Shown: positions 20,928-31,401 of the stretch, one piece after another
Layout: each line of letters begins with the position of its first letter
Numbering within the stretch: the stretch's first letter is position 1
Source of the DNA: Bordetella genomosp. 12
Lineage (GTDB): Bacteria > Pseudomonadota > Gammaproteobacteria > Burkholderiales > Burkholderiaceae_B
Reading direction: 5' to 3'
Length of the DNA stretch: 64,000 bases
NCBI RefSeq assembly: GCF_002261355.1
Contig: NZ_NEVU01000003.1
Span: 930,001 to 994,000 of the forward strand
The notes under the pieces: generated by a model
What the model was told of the DNA's origin: nothing
Seen by the model: only the letters and a program-made list of their open reading frames with translations
Database searches by the model: none
Made by a program: the position numbers and the translations under genes

Positions 20928-22100
20928 ATGCTGACCGACTTCTTCTATCACCTGCGCGCGCATCGCCTGCCCGTCTCGGTCAACGAGTACCTGACCTTGC
21001 TGCAAGCCCTGCGCACCCAGGTCATGCCGCCGACGCTGGACGATTTCTACTTTCTCGCCCGCACGACGCTGATCAAGGACGAAAGCCTCTTTGACCGGTA
21101 TGACCAAGCCTTCGGCAGCTATTACAAGAAGATCGAGGCCGCCCTGCCCCCCCAGGATGAAATTCCGCTGGACTGGCTCATCAAGGAATTCGAAAAGCAG
21201 CTGAGCGCGGAGGAAAAAGCCGCCATCCAGCGCCATGGCTGGGACAAACTCATGGAGTTGTTCAAGGAGCGCCTGGCCGAACAGAAAGAACGCCACGCAG
21301 GCGGCAACAAATGGATAGGCACCGGCGGCAGCTCGGCCTTCGGCAATGGCGGCTACCACCCCGAAGGCATCCGGGTGGGCGGCGAGTCGGCAGGCCATCG
21401 CACCGGCGTCAAGGTCTGGGAAGCCCGGCAGTTCCGCGACTATGACGACCAGCTTGAACTCGGCACGCGCAACTTCAAAGTGGCCTTGCGCCGGTTACGG
21501 CGTTTTGCCCGCGAAGGCGCGGACATGGAACTGGATCTGGACGACACCATCGCCAGCACGGCGCGCAACGCCGGCTACCTGGATCTGCGGCTGGTGCCCG
21601 AACGGCGCAACAACATCAAAGTGCTCATGCTGCTGGATGTCGGCGGCAGCATGGACGATCACATTGCCCGCATCGAGGAGTTATTCTCGGCCGCACGCAG
21701 CGAGTTCCACAACCTGGAGGTCTATTACTTCCACAATTGCCCCTACGAATCGCTGTGGCAAAGCAATAGCCGCCGCCAGAACGAGCGGTTTGACACCTGG
21801 GATGTGCTGCGCAAGTACAACCCGGACTGGCGCCTGATCATCGTCGGCGATGCCACCATGAGCCCGTACGAGATCGTGCATCCGGGCGGCTCGGTGGAGC
21901 ATTACAACAAGGAAGCGGGCGCGGTATGGATGCGCCGCCTGCTCGACGCCTGGCCCAAGGCCGTCTGGCTCAATCCCGAGCCGTCAGCCTATTGGCAGTA
22001 CCGGCAGTCGATCGCGCTCATGCGTGACATCATGCAGCAGCGGATGTTTCCGGTGACCGTGGCCGGGCTTGAGCAGGCCATGCGGCTGCTGGCGAAATAA
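20928..22100 (+). CDS. CoxE-like VWA domain protein
   Basis: Cytoplasmic protein of 390 residues, the partner of the MoxR ATPase encoded five bases upstream. N-terminal ~230 residues are helical (MLTDFFYHLRAHRLPVSVNE). The C-terminal VWA domain carries a metal-binding MIDAS-type motif DVGGSMDDH at about residue 238, in which the second position is Gly instead of the classic Ser, as is common in CoxE proteins. A Gly/His-rich linker (GTGGSSAFGNGGYHPEG) lies before it. Conserved in many proteobacteria as a general MoxR/VWA module; the target is not known. Confidence 0.9.
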   Translation: MLTDFFYHLRAHRLPVSVNEYLTLLQALRTQVMPPTLDDFYFLARTTLIKDESLFDRYDQAFGSYYKKIEAALPPQDEIPLDWLIKEFEKQLSAEEKAAIQRHGWDKLMELFKERLAEQKERHAGGNKWIGTGGSSAFGNGGYHPEGIRVGGESAGHRTGVKVWEARQFRDYDDQLELGTRNFKVALRRLRRFAREGADMELDLDDTIASTARNAGYLDLRLVPERRNNIKVLMLLDVGGSMDDHIARIEELFSAARSEFHNLEVYYFHNCPYESLWQSNSRRQNERFDTWDVLRKYNPDWRLIIVGDATMSPYEIVHPGGSVEHYNKEAGAVWMRRLLDAWPKAVWLNPEPSAYWQYRQSIALMRDIMQQRMFPVTVAGLEQAMRLLAK

Positions 22101-22106
22101 GCCCGC

Positions 22107-22445
22107 TCAGGCAGCCCGGCTGTCCGCCCTGGCGGCGGGGCAACCGCTCCAGGCGATTTCCGCCGCATCCATGTCCAGATCGAACGCATCATTGGCGGCC
22201 ACGCCGCGTGCGACCTCCACCTCCAGCACATGCCCGGAAAACCCGCAGGGCTGCACGCCCGGCTCGCGGCAGTAACGCGCGCCGCTGACATCGACCACGT
22301 AAGTGGTCGCGTCATGGGTCAGGATGGCGACATAACGGCCATCCTCACTGGCATAGGCGTAGCGGAACTGCCCGCGAAGATGATCACGTGAGACGGAGCG
22401 GCCCAGCAGAAAGGAAAGGGCTCGCGTGACGGTGTCGGTCAACAT
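22107..22445 (-). CDS. Uncharacterised protein (112 aa)
   Basis: Frame of 112 residues from the ATG at 22445, preceded by AGGAGG at ten bases, so translation is likely. It converges with the VWA gene, six bases away. Sequence shows a mixed alpha/beta pattern (GRYVAILTHDATTYVVDVSG) with an acidic stretch DAFDLDMDAAEI and three Cys (YCREPGVQPCGFSG, and SGCPAA). No family recognised, no signal peptide. A much longer minus-strand frame covering 22107-25064 is only a shadow of the M16 peptidase gene; this segment is the likely true gene. Confidence 0.7.
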   Translation of the reverse strand: MLTDTVTRALSFLLGRSVSRDHLRGQFRYAYASEDGRYVAILTHDATTYVVDVSGARYCREPGVQPCGFSGHVLEVEVARGVAANDAFDLDMDAAEIAWSGCPAARADSRAA

Positions 22446-22739
22446 GGGGAAACATCCTCCTGATGATGCGCGGCGGCGGCAGGCCGCCACGGCTAGAGGC
22501 GCGATCTGACAAGCGCACACCCCGCAGCAGCGGGCGCCGCGGGCACGGTGTGCAGGCGATGGACGGGCAGCCAAAAGAGCTGTCGCGCAACCCGTCTGGG
22601 TGGATGTCGATTTGTCCACTATGCTCAGGGTACTGCGAGGGCTGCGTCCCCTACAACCCGGCAAGCTGCAACAGGGCGGGCCGAACCTTTTCAAACGTAT
22701 ACACTCCAAGCCACTTCGCCGTTGTAAAGGATCCTCAAC

Positions 22740-25496
22740 ATGCGTCTTACGCTGACCGGCCTCGCCAGCCGCCTGAGTGCCGTGCTGATCGCCTCGTTCA
22801 TGAGCCTGCAGGTCGGGGCTGCCCCGTCCCCCAAGGCCACCGAGGTCACCTCGATCGAGGGCATCACGGAATACAAACTGGACAATGGCCTGCGGGTCCT
22901 GCTGGTACCCGACTCGTCCAAGCCCACCACCACGGTCAACATGACCTACCTGGTGGGTTCGCGCAACGAGAACTACGGCCAGACGGGCATGGCCCACCTG
23001 CTGGAGCACATGCTCTTCAAGGGTACGCCCGATACGCGCAACGCGCTGGGCGAATTCTCCCGCCGGGGGCTGCAAGCCAACGGGTCCACATCCACCGACC
23101 GCACCAATTATTTCGCCAGCTTCGCCGCCAATCCGGAAACCCTGCGCTGGTATCTGGGCTGGCAGGCCGATGCCATGGTCAACTCCCTGATCGCCAAGGA
23201 AGACCTGGATTCGGAGATGACGGTGGTGCGCAATGAGATGGAAAGCGGCGAGAACAGCCCTTTCCGCGTGCTCATGCAAAAGATGCAGGCCGCCGCCTAC
23301 CAATGGCATAACTACGGCAAGAACACCATCGGCGCGCGCTCGGACGTCGAAAATGTCGATGTCGCGCAGTTGCGGGCCTTCTACCACGAGTACTACCAGC
23401 CCGATAACGCGGTGCTCATCGTCGCGGGCAAGTTCGACACCAAGACCGTGCTGGCCGACATCGAAGCGACTTTGGGCAAACTGCCCAAGCCCAAGCGCCA
23501 GCTGCGCCGCGAATACACCGTCGAGCCGGCTCAGGATGGCGAGCGCTCCGTGACGCTGCGCCGTGCGGGCGGCACGCCGCTGGTCGCGGCCATGTACCAC
23601 ATCCCGGCGGCAGGCAGCCCGGATTTCATCCCGATGGATCTGGCCACCGTGATGCTGTCGGACACGCCGTCCGGCCGCCTCTACCATGCGCTGGTGCCCA
23701 CCAAACTGGCCTCCGGCGTGTTCGGTTTCACCATGGATCAGCGTGACCCCGGCGTGGCCATGTTCGGCGCCCAACTGCAGCCCGGCATGAACGAAGACAC
23801 CGCGCTCGACACCCTGACCAAGACGCTCGAGACCACGTCGAGCCATCCCTTCACCAGCGAAGAGCTCGAGCGCGCCCGCAATAAGTGGCTCACCGCTTGG
23901 CAGCAGACCTACAGCGATCCGGAAAAAGTCGGTGTGGCGCTTTCCGAGGCCATCGCCACGGGTGACTGGCGCCTGTTCTTCCTGCAACGCGACCGGGCCC
24001 GCGATGCCAAGCTGTCCGACGTCCAGCGGGTCGCCGACGCCTATCTGCGACCGAGCAACCGGATTTCCGGCCGCTATATCCCGACGGACAAGCCGCAGCG
24101 CGCCCCTCAGGACGCGCGCCCCGACCTCACGGCCGTTTTCAAGGATTACAAAGGGGATCCCAACTTCAAGGCTGTCGATGCCTTCGACCCGACGCCGGCC
24201 AATATCGACAAGCTGACGCTGCGGCGCCAGCTGGATCTGGCCAACGGCCCGGTCGAGCTGGCCCTGTTGCCCAAGGCCACGCGCGGTGACCGCGTACAGG
24301 CCGATCTGCTGGTGCAGTTCGGCAATGTCGACAGCCTGCGCGGCCAGCGCACGGCCATCAGTGCCGTGGCGGACCTGTTGGCCCGCGGTACGGCCTCCCT
24401 GACACGCCAGCAGATCAGCGACCGCATCGATCAACTGCAGGCCGACGTTTCCATCAGCGGCGCGGGCACCGACCTGGTCATCAGTATGTCGACCACCGGG
24501 CAGAATCTGCCGGAACTGATCGCGTTGATGCTCGATGTCACGCGCAACGCCAACTTCCCGCAAGAGCAGCTCGACGAGTACAAGCGCCAGTCGGCCACGG
24601 CCATCCAGAGCGCCATGACCGAACCCACCGCCCTGGCCTCCCGCGCGCTGGCTCGTCACGACAACCCCTGGAAGGCCGACGACATCCGCTATGTGCCCAC
24701 CTTCGACGAAGCGCTGGCCAATGTGCGCGGCCTGACGCGTGAATCGCTGGTCCAGGCCCACGAGCGCTTCTATGGCGCCGGCCAGATCAAGTTCTCGGCC
24801 GTCGGGGCTTTCGACCCTGCCGCCGTCGAGGCCGCCCTGAAGAAGGGGCTGGACGGCTGGAAGCGCGCGCCGGCCTATACGCGCGTTCCCGATCCTTTCC
24901 GCGCAGTCAAGGCCGAGCGCTTCACCATCGAAACGCCCGACAAGGCCAATGCCTTCTACATCTCGCGCATGGGCCTTGAGATGCAGGACAGCAACGCCGA
25001 TTACGTGCCGCTCTATCTGGCCAACTTCCTGCTGGGCACCTCCGAGACCTCGCGCCTGTGGCACCGTGTGCGCGAGACCGATGGCCTGTCGTACAACGTG
25101 CGCAGCAACCTGTCGATCTCCTCGTACGAGCCCAACTCGAGCTGGACGATCTACGCCATCTACGCCCCCGAGAACCGGGCCCGGGTCGAAACGGCAATCT
25201 CAGAAGAGCTGGCACGCGTTCTCAAGGATGGCTTCAGCGACAAGGAAGTGCAGGACGGCATCGTCGCCCTGCTCAACTACCGCAGCCTGGCGCGCGCGCA
25301 AGACGATGTCCTGGCATCGAACTGGATGAGCTACCTGCGCACCAAACGCAGCTTTGCCTGGTCCGCCGAAGTCGACAAAAAACTCGCCGCGCTCACGCCG
25401 GCCGAGGTCAACGCCGCGCTCAAGAAGTACCTGAAACCCGCCAGTTTCAGCACGGCGGTCGCGGGCGACTTCGACAAAAAGAAAGCCACGCCCTAA
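22740..25496 (+). CDS. M16 family zinc metallopeptidase, two-domain
   Basis: Periplasmic zinc peptidase of the pitrilysin (M16) family, 918 residues. A signal peptide covers the first ~28 (ending QVGAAP). The inverted zinc motif HLLEH is at 86-90, in MAHLLEHMLFKGTPDT, with the downstream conserved EMTVVRNEMESGEN carrying the third ligand. The second M16 half lacks the HxxEH motif, as usual, and serves as the non-catalytic lid. Related to the PqqL/YmxG-type exported proteases. ATG at 22740 follows AAAGGATC. Promoter probably in the 294-base gap; a strong terminator follows. Confidence 0.93.
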   Translation: MRLTLTGLASRLSAVLIASFMSLQVGAAPSPKATEVTSIEGITEYKLDNGLRVLLVPDSSKPTTTVNMTYLVGSRNENYGQTGMAHLLEHMLFKGTPDTRNALGEFSRRGLQANGSTSTDRTNYFASFAANPETLRWYLGWQADAMVNSLIAKEDLDSEMTVVRNEMESGENSPFRVLMQKMQAAAYQWHNYGKNTIGARSDVENVDVAQLRAFYHEYYQPDNAVLIVAGKFDTKTVLADIEATLGKLPKPKRQLRREYTVEPAQDGERSVTLRRAGGTPLVAAMYHIPAAGSPDFIPMDLATVMLSDTPSGRLYHALVPTKLASGVFGFTMDQRDPGVAMFGAQLQPGMNEDTALDTLTKTLETTSSHPFTSEELERARNKWLTAWQQTYSDPEKVGVALSEAIATGDWRLFFLQRDRARDAKLSDVQRVADAYLRPSNRISGRYIPTDKPQRAPQDARPDLTAVFKDYKGDPNFKAVDAFDPTPANIDKLTLRRQLDLANGPVELALLPKATRGDRVQADLLVQFGNVDSLRGQRTAISAVADLLARGTASLTRQQISDRIDQLQADVSISGAGTDLVISMSTTGQNLPELIALMLDVTRNANFPQEQLDEYKRQSATAIQSAMTEPTALASRALARHDNPWKADDIRYVPTFDEALANVRGLTRESLVQAHERFYGAGQIKFSAVGAFDPAAVEAALKKGLDGWKRAPAYTRVPDPFRAVKAERFTIETPDKANAFYISRMGLEMQDSNADYVPLYLANFLLGTSETSRLWHRVRETDGLSYNVRSNLSISSYEPNSSWTIYAIYAPENRARVETAISEELARVLKDGFSDKEVQDGIVALLNYRSLARAQDDVLASNWMSYLRTKRSFAWSAEVDKKLAALTPAEVNAALKKYLKPASFSTAVAGDFDKKKATP

Positions 25497-25510
25497 ACCC
25501 GGGCTTGCCG

Positions 25511-25547
25511 GCCCCCGTCATCCGCTTCGGATGCCGGGGGCTTTTTG
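25511..25547 (+). terminator. Intrinsic terminator of the M16 peptidase gene
   Basis: GCCCCCG pairs with CGGGGGC in a long GC-rich stem (with an inner CATCCG/CGGATG), followed by five T. It is 15 bases past the stop. Confidence 0.9.
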
Positions 25548-25584
25548 TTGACCCGCCCCCGGCACCTGGCCCCGCGCGAGCCAC

Positions 25585-25626
25585 AAAAAAAGGCCTGATC
25601 CCGGCAGTGCCGCGGACCAGGCCTTC
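25585..25626 (-). terminator. Intrinsic terminator of dnaJ
   Basis: On the minus strand AAGGCCTG pairs with CAGGCCTT and is followed by a run of T. It lies about 30 bases past the dnaJ stop. Confidence 0.85.
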
Positions 25627-25658
25627 GAGACGCGCGCGCTACACGCGCCGCGCCGCCT

Positions 25659-26786
25659 TTAGCTGAAGAACTCCTTGACGCGATCCGTCCAGGATTTGCT
25701 TTGCGGCGAATGGCGGTCGCCGCCGTCGTTCAGCGATGCTTCGAACTGGCGCAGAATGCTCTTTTGCTCGTCGCTCAGACGCACCGGGGTCTCGACCACC
25801 ACATGGCAGTAGAGATCGCCCGGATACGAGGCGCGCACCCCACGTATCCCCTTGCCGCGCAGACGGAAGGTCTTGCCCGATTGCGTGCCCTCGGGGATGG
25901 AGATCTCGGCTTTGCCGCCCAGCGTGGGCACCTGCAACTCGCCGCCCAGCGCCGCCGTCGTAAACGGGATGGTCAGCTCGCAGTGCAGATCATCGTTGTC
26001 GCGCTGGAAGATGCGATGCTGCTGGATATGGATCTCGACGTAGAGATCCCCGGCGGGTCCGCCGTTGACACCAGGCTCGCCGTTGCCAGCCGAACGAATG
26101 CGCATCCCGTCATCGATACCGGCCGGAATCTTGACCTGCAGCGTCTTGTTGCGGCGCGTACGGCCCACGCCATCACAGCTCGGGCAGGGGTCGGTGATTT
26201 CTTTGCCATTGCCGTGGCAGGTCGGGCAGGTCTGCTGAACGCTGAAGAAACCTTGCTGCATGCGCACGGCGCCTGAGCCGCCGCAGGTGCGGCAGGTCTT
26301 GGGCGAGGTGCCCGGCTTGGCGCCAGACCCGTGGCAGGTGTCGCAGTTTTCCCAACTGGGCACGCGAATCTCGGTCTCGAAACCCGCCGCCGCCTGTTCC
26401 AGGGTGATTTCCAGCCCGTACTTCAGGTCGGCGCCGCGGTAGACCTGCGGCCCACCGCCGCCGCCCCGCCGGCCACCGCCGAAAATTTCGCCAAAAATAT
26501 CGCCAAAGGCGTCGGCGAATCCGCCGCCCATGCCTGCGCCGCCCATGCCCGCGGCATTGGGATCCACGCCCGCATGGCCGTAGCGGTCGTAAGCAGCGCG
26601 CTTTTGTTCGTCGCCCAGAACCTCGTAGGCCTCTTTGGCCTCCTTGAATTTTTCCTCGGCGTCCTTGTTACCCGGATTACGGTCCGGGTGGTACTTCATG
26701 GCCAGCTTCCGGTAGGCCTTCTTCAGTTCGTCGTCCGAGGCGTTTTTGGCCACACCCAGGACTTCGTAAAAATCGCGTTTTGCCAT
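25659..26786 (-). CDS. dnaJ: Chaperone protein DnaJ
   Basis: Hsp40 co-chaperone that delivers clients to DnaK and stimulates its ATPase. 375 residues from the ATG at 26786 ([12 protein letters not shown]). J domain with HPD at 33-35; Gly/Phe linker to ~115; four zinc-binding CxxCxGxG repeats ([32 protein letters not shown]); then the C-terminal peptide-binding domains. Full type I DnaJ. Downstream of dnaK on the same strand with a hairpin in between, which may lower its expression relative to dnaK. Confidence 0.98.
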   Translation of the reverse strand: MAKRDFYEVLGVAKNASDDELKKAYRKLAMKYHPDRNPGNKDAEEKFKEAKEAYEVLGDEQKRAAYDRYGHAGVDPNAAGMGGAGMGGGFADAFGDIFGEIFGGGRRGGGGGPQVYRGADLKYGLEITLEQAAAGFETEIRVPSWENCDTCHGSGAKPGTSPKTCRTCGGSGAVRMQQGFFSVQQTCPTCHGNGKEITDPCPSCDGVGRTRRNKTLQVKIPAGIDDGMRIRSAGNGEPGVNGGPAGDLYVEIHIQQHRIFQRDNDDLHCELTIPFTTAALGGELQVPTLGGKAEISIPEGTQSGKTFRLRGKGIRGVRASYPGDLYCHVVVETPVRLSDEQKSILRQFEASLNDGGDRHSPQSKSWTDRVKEFFS

Positions 26787-26828
26787 GATCAATCAGGGCT
26801 CCGGAAAGAGCCAATTTTTAGGGACGGA

Positions 26829-26870
26829 TAAAAAGCATGCGCCCGATAACCAGAGTCCAGTTACCGGGCG
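26829..26870 (-). terminator. Hairpin between dnaK and dnaJ, probable partial terminator
   Basis: On the minus strand CGCCCG-TAAC pairs with GTTA-CGGGCG, then five bases later five T. It lies in the 108-base dnaK-dnaJ gap. Confidence 0.65.
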
Positions 26871-26894
26871 AAGCCTTACATCATAGAACGAACA

Positions 26895-28829
<1,935 letters not shown>

Positions 28830-28893
28830 GGTAGGAATACCTTGAAGAATCAGTTATTGATCGAATTAGTCGAAAGAATCACAGTCCCAGCCT

Positions 28894-28922
28894 AACTGGG
28901 GATGACCGCAGGGTTTTTCAAG
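28894..28922 (-). promoter_or_regulatory. RpoH (sigma-32) promoter of dnaK
   Basis: On the minus strand, CTTGAAA and CCCCAGTT are 14 bases apart, close to the sigma-32 consensus CTTGAAA / CCCCAT-T. The -35 box overlaps the last codon and stop of the thioredoxin gene. Confidence 0.75.
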
Positions 28923-29292
28923 ATCCGGTTTGCAGCCGCCGGATGGCCCCGCTGAATTGCGGCAGACCAGGCCAACCGGTAATCCGGCCCAGGCGCTTGC
29001 CGCCACGGAACAGCACAAAGGTAGGCACGCCATGCAGGCCGAAACGCTGTCCCAGTGCGGGGTCCGCGTAGACATCGGCCTGAAACCAGGTCAGGCCCAG
29101 CTCCAGCAGCGCGTCGCGATGCAACAGCGCCGTTTGCTTGAAAATATTACAGTTGTAGCAGTCCTCTCCCCAGAGGAAGACACAACGCAGGTCCTCGCCT
29201 GCCGCATCGACCACGATCTGGTCGAAGCTGGCGCTCGATACCGGCTGCATGCCGAAGGTATCGAACACCTGGCTGGGGTCGAAGCCGCTCAT
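28918..29292 (-). CDS. Thioredoxin-like protein with CYNC active site
   Basis: Cytoplasmic thioredoxin-fold protein of 124 residues, no signal peptide. The active-site position reads WGEDCYNCNIFK (Cys45, Cys48), a CxxC unlike the canonical CGPC, which changes redox potential in this fold. The cis-Pro loop is present (GLHGVPTFVLFRGG). It lies between grpE and dnaK, 21 bases after grpE, so it is co-expressed with the heat-shock genes and may act on oxidatively damaged or newly reduced clients (inference). Confidence 0.88.
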   Translation of the reverse strand: MSGFDPSQVFDTFGMQPVSSASFDQIVVDAAGEDLRCVFLWGEDCYNCNIFKQTALLHRDALLELGLTWFQADVYADPALGQRFGLHGVPTFVLFRGGKRLGRITGWPGLPQFSGAIRRLQTGS

Positions 29293-29313
29293 GGCTGTGC
29301 CTTCCGGGGCGGA

Positions 29314-29844
29314 TCAGCCCGCCGACACCACCACCAACGCGGGGCGCAGGGTGCGGTCGGCGATGGCATACCCCTTTTGCAGTACCTGTACCACGGTATT
29401 GGCAGGCTGACCGGCCGGTACCGAGGAGATGGCCTGATGCATATGGGGATCGAACTTGTCGCCCTGGGCGGGTGCGATTTCCTTGAGCATATTGCGCTCG
29501 AAGGCGCTGCAGAGCTGCTTGAGGGTGACCTCCACGCCTTCGCGCAGCGCCTCGACGGTCTGGTCAGGCTGCGCCAGGGCGGCTTCCAGGCTGTCCTTGA
29601 CCGGCACCAGGCTTTCGGCAAACGATTCGATGCCGAACTTGCGGGCCTTGGACACATCCTCCTGGGCGCGGCGGCGCACGTTCTCGGCCTCGGCCAGCGC
29701 GCGCAGCGCCTGCTCCTGCTGGGCCTGAACCTCGGCCTGGGCGGCAGCCAGCTCGGCGCGCACCGCGGCCAGCTCGGCTTGCAAGTCTTCGGCGGGCAGG
29801 TCGGCGTTGCCGTCTTGATCGACAGGCTCTTGAGGTGCCGTCAT
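29314..29844 (-). CDS. grpE: Nucleotide exchange factor GrpE
   Basis: Exchange factor that releases ADP from DnaK, acting as a dimer. 176 residues. A long N-terminal coiled coil ([20 protein letters not shown]) is followed by the conserved [17 protein letters not shown] stretch, and the C-terminal beta domain contains [16 protein letters not shown], the GrpE signature. A good ribosome site (GGAGG) precedes the ATG. A second RpoH-like promoter lies at 29885-29913, so the order is promoter-grpE-thioredoxin-promoter-dnaK-dnaJ. Confidence 0.97.
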   Translation of the reverse strand: MTAPQEPVDQDGNADLPAEDLQAELAAVRAELAAAQAEVQAQQEQALRALAEAENVRRRAQEDVSKARKFGIESFAESLVPVKDSLEAALAQPDQTVEALREGVEVTLKQLCSAFERNMLKEIAPAQGDKFDPHMHQAISSVPAGQPANTVVQVLQKGYAIADRTLRPALVVVSAG

Positions 29845-29884
29845 GAGAGTCCTCCAGAATAGGGATGAATGCGGTATCTGCCCC

Positions 29885-29913
29885 TAAATGAGGGCCAGTT
29901 CTCTGACTTCAAG
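29885..29913 (-). promoter_or_regulatory. Probable RpoH promoter of grpE
   Basis: On the minus strand CTTGAAG is followed after 12-13 bases by CCCTCATTTA. It is near the sigma-32 consensus but less exact than the dnaK promoter. Confidence 0.5.
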
Positions 29914-29923
29914 GGGGCGCCGG

Positions 29924-29952
29924 CAAAAAAAGACCAGGGCACGGGGCCCTGG
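29924..29952 (-). terminator. Intrinsic terminator of the small DEALxESFPASDP protein gene
   Basis: On the minus strand CCAGGGC pairs with GCCCTGG, then TCTTTTTTT. It begins five bases after the stop and lies upstream of grpE. Confidence 0.85.
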
Positions 29953-29956
29953 CACC

Positions 29957-30190
29957 TTACTTTTTGCCGGGTTGAGCCGGCGCCGGCGGATCACTGGCCG
30001 GAAAGGACTCTTTCAGCGCTTCATCGACCGGATCCGGCCGATCTTCCTCTGGCGTGATGGCGACGGGATCACTGGCGGGAAAGCTCTCCATCAGTGCTTC
30101 GTCGAGATCGCGTTCGACCGCATCTTCCTCGAGATTGTCGTGGCCGGGTGCGCCGGAGGTCCCTACTCTGGGGCGGGTGGGAGGTGTCAT
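29957..30190 (-). CDS. Small acidic protein with two DEALxESFPASDP repeats
   Basis: Protein of 77 residues from the ATG at 30190, preceded by AAGGAGA. It contains the motif twice: DEALMESFPASDP and DEALKESFPASDP, each preceded by an acidic, Pro-rich segment. No signal peptide or membrane helix; likely disordered. Short proteins with this ESFPASDP motif are widespread in proteobacteria and have no known function. The frame could start further upstream at 30229, but the Shine-Dalgarno favours this ATG. Flanked by grpE and hemH, on the same strand. Confidence 0.75.
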   Translation of the reverse strand: MTPPTRPRVGTSGAPGHDNLEEDAVERDLDEALMESFPASDPVAITPEEDRPDPVDEALKESFPASDPPAPAQPGKK

Positions 30191-30277
30191 CTTGCCGTCT
30201 CCTTGAAAAGGGTGTTGTGCAATAGACAATGCCTGGACACGCCATGCGGCATGCCAGCCAGCTTCAGTTTACGCGAT

Positions 30278-31369
30278 TCAGGCCGGTCTGACCGGCCAGC
30301 CTTGCAACTGCTTTTCCACCAGGTCGGCCAGCCCCTGCACCCACAGCGGGCTGTCATTGAGAGCGGGGATGTAACGAAAGCGCTTGCCGCCCGCCTCCAT
30401 GAAGGCATGCCGGCACTCCTGATTGATTTCCTCCAGGGTTTCGAGGCAATCGGCCACGAAACCGGGGCACACCACGTCGACCTCGGTCACCCCCTGGCGC
30501 GCCAACTCCTTCAGGGTAGGCTCGGTATAGGGCTCCATCCAGCGCGCCGAACCGAAACGACTCTGAAAACACAGCTCCACCTCGTCGTCGGCCAGCCCCA
30601 GACGCTCACGCAGCAAGCGGGCCGTCTCGAGGCAATCCCGGTAATAAGGGTCGCCCAGTTCGATGGAGTAACGCGGCAGGCCATGAAAACTCATCAGCAG
30701 CTTCTGCGGCTTGCCCTGCTCCTGCCAGAAGCCGCGGATACGCTCGGCCTGGGCGTCGAGATAGGCCGGATCGTCATGGAAGCGCTTGACGAACCGCATC
30801 GCCGGCTGATCACGCAGCCGGGCGGCATGACGGGTGACGGCATCGACAGCGGTGGCGGTCGTGCTGGCTGCGTACTGCGGATAAAGCGGCACGGTCAGGA
30901 TATGGTCGCAGCCCTGCTCGCGCAGACGGGTGATGCCTTCGGCCACGGAGGGATTGCCATAGCGCATCCCCAGGGCCACCGGCACGTCCAGGCCGCGCGC
31001 GGCCAGCGTACGGGCCAGGCCCTCGGCCTGCTGGCGGCTATAGACCAGCAAAGGCGAGCCGCCGTCCATCCAGATCCCGGCATAGCGCGGGGCCAGTTTC
31101 TTGGGGCGCAGCGTCAGCACCAGGCCATGCAGAATCGGCTTCCAGAGATAGGCCGGAATTTCGATCACCCGGGGATCGGCGAGAAACTCACCCAGATACT
31201 TGCGAATATCGGCCTTGGACGGCGTATCCGGGGTCCCGAGATTGACCAGCAGCACCCCCGTGCGGCCGGGCCCGCGCGGCGCGGGATGGTCGTCGAACGG
31301 GTCTTCGCCGCGCGCCGGCTCCGCCAGGAAGCGCTCGGGCCACAGGTACTTGAACAGACGAAGAAACAC
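30278..31369 (-). CDS. hemH: Ferrochelatase
   Basis: Last enzyme of protoheme synthesis: inserts Fe2+ into protoporphyrin IX, at the cytoplasmic side of the membrane. 363 residues, slightly long due to an N-terminal extension (~40 residues before GVLLVNLGTPDTP). Conserved features: LLMSFHGLPRYS with the catalytic His, and VVCPGFVADCLETLEEI with the conserved Glu region. The start is GTG at 31369 with GGGAGG before it. Lies between hrcA (32 bases upstream) and the small repeat protein, in the same direction. Confidence 0.96.
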   Translation of the reverse strand: MFLRLFKYLWPERFLAEPARGEDPFDDHPAPRGPGRTGVLLVNLGTPDTPSKADIRKYLGEFLADPRVIEIPAYLWKPILHGLVLTLRPKKLAPRYAGIWMDGGSPLLVYSRQQAEGLARTLAARGLDVPVALGMRYGNPSVAEGITRLREQGCDHILTVPLYPQYAASTTATAVDAVTRHAARLRDQPAMRFVKRFHDDPAYLDAQAERIRGFWQEQGKPQKLLMSFHGLPRYSIELGDPYYRDCLETARLLRERLGLADDEVELCFQSRFGSARWMEPYTEPTLKELARQGVTEVDVVCPGFVADCLETLEEINQECRHAFMEAGGKRFRYIPALNDSPLWVQGLADLVEKQLQGWPVRPA

Positions 31370-31401
31370 TGACGCCTCCCGGCGGGATGCCGCGGTTGGA
31401 A

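Noticed and set aside
22107-25064. 985-residue minus-strand frame over the M16 peptidase gene
   Set aside because: It is antisense to a well-conserved peptidase; only its last 112 residues (22107-22445), with their own ribosome site, look like a gene.
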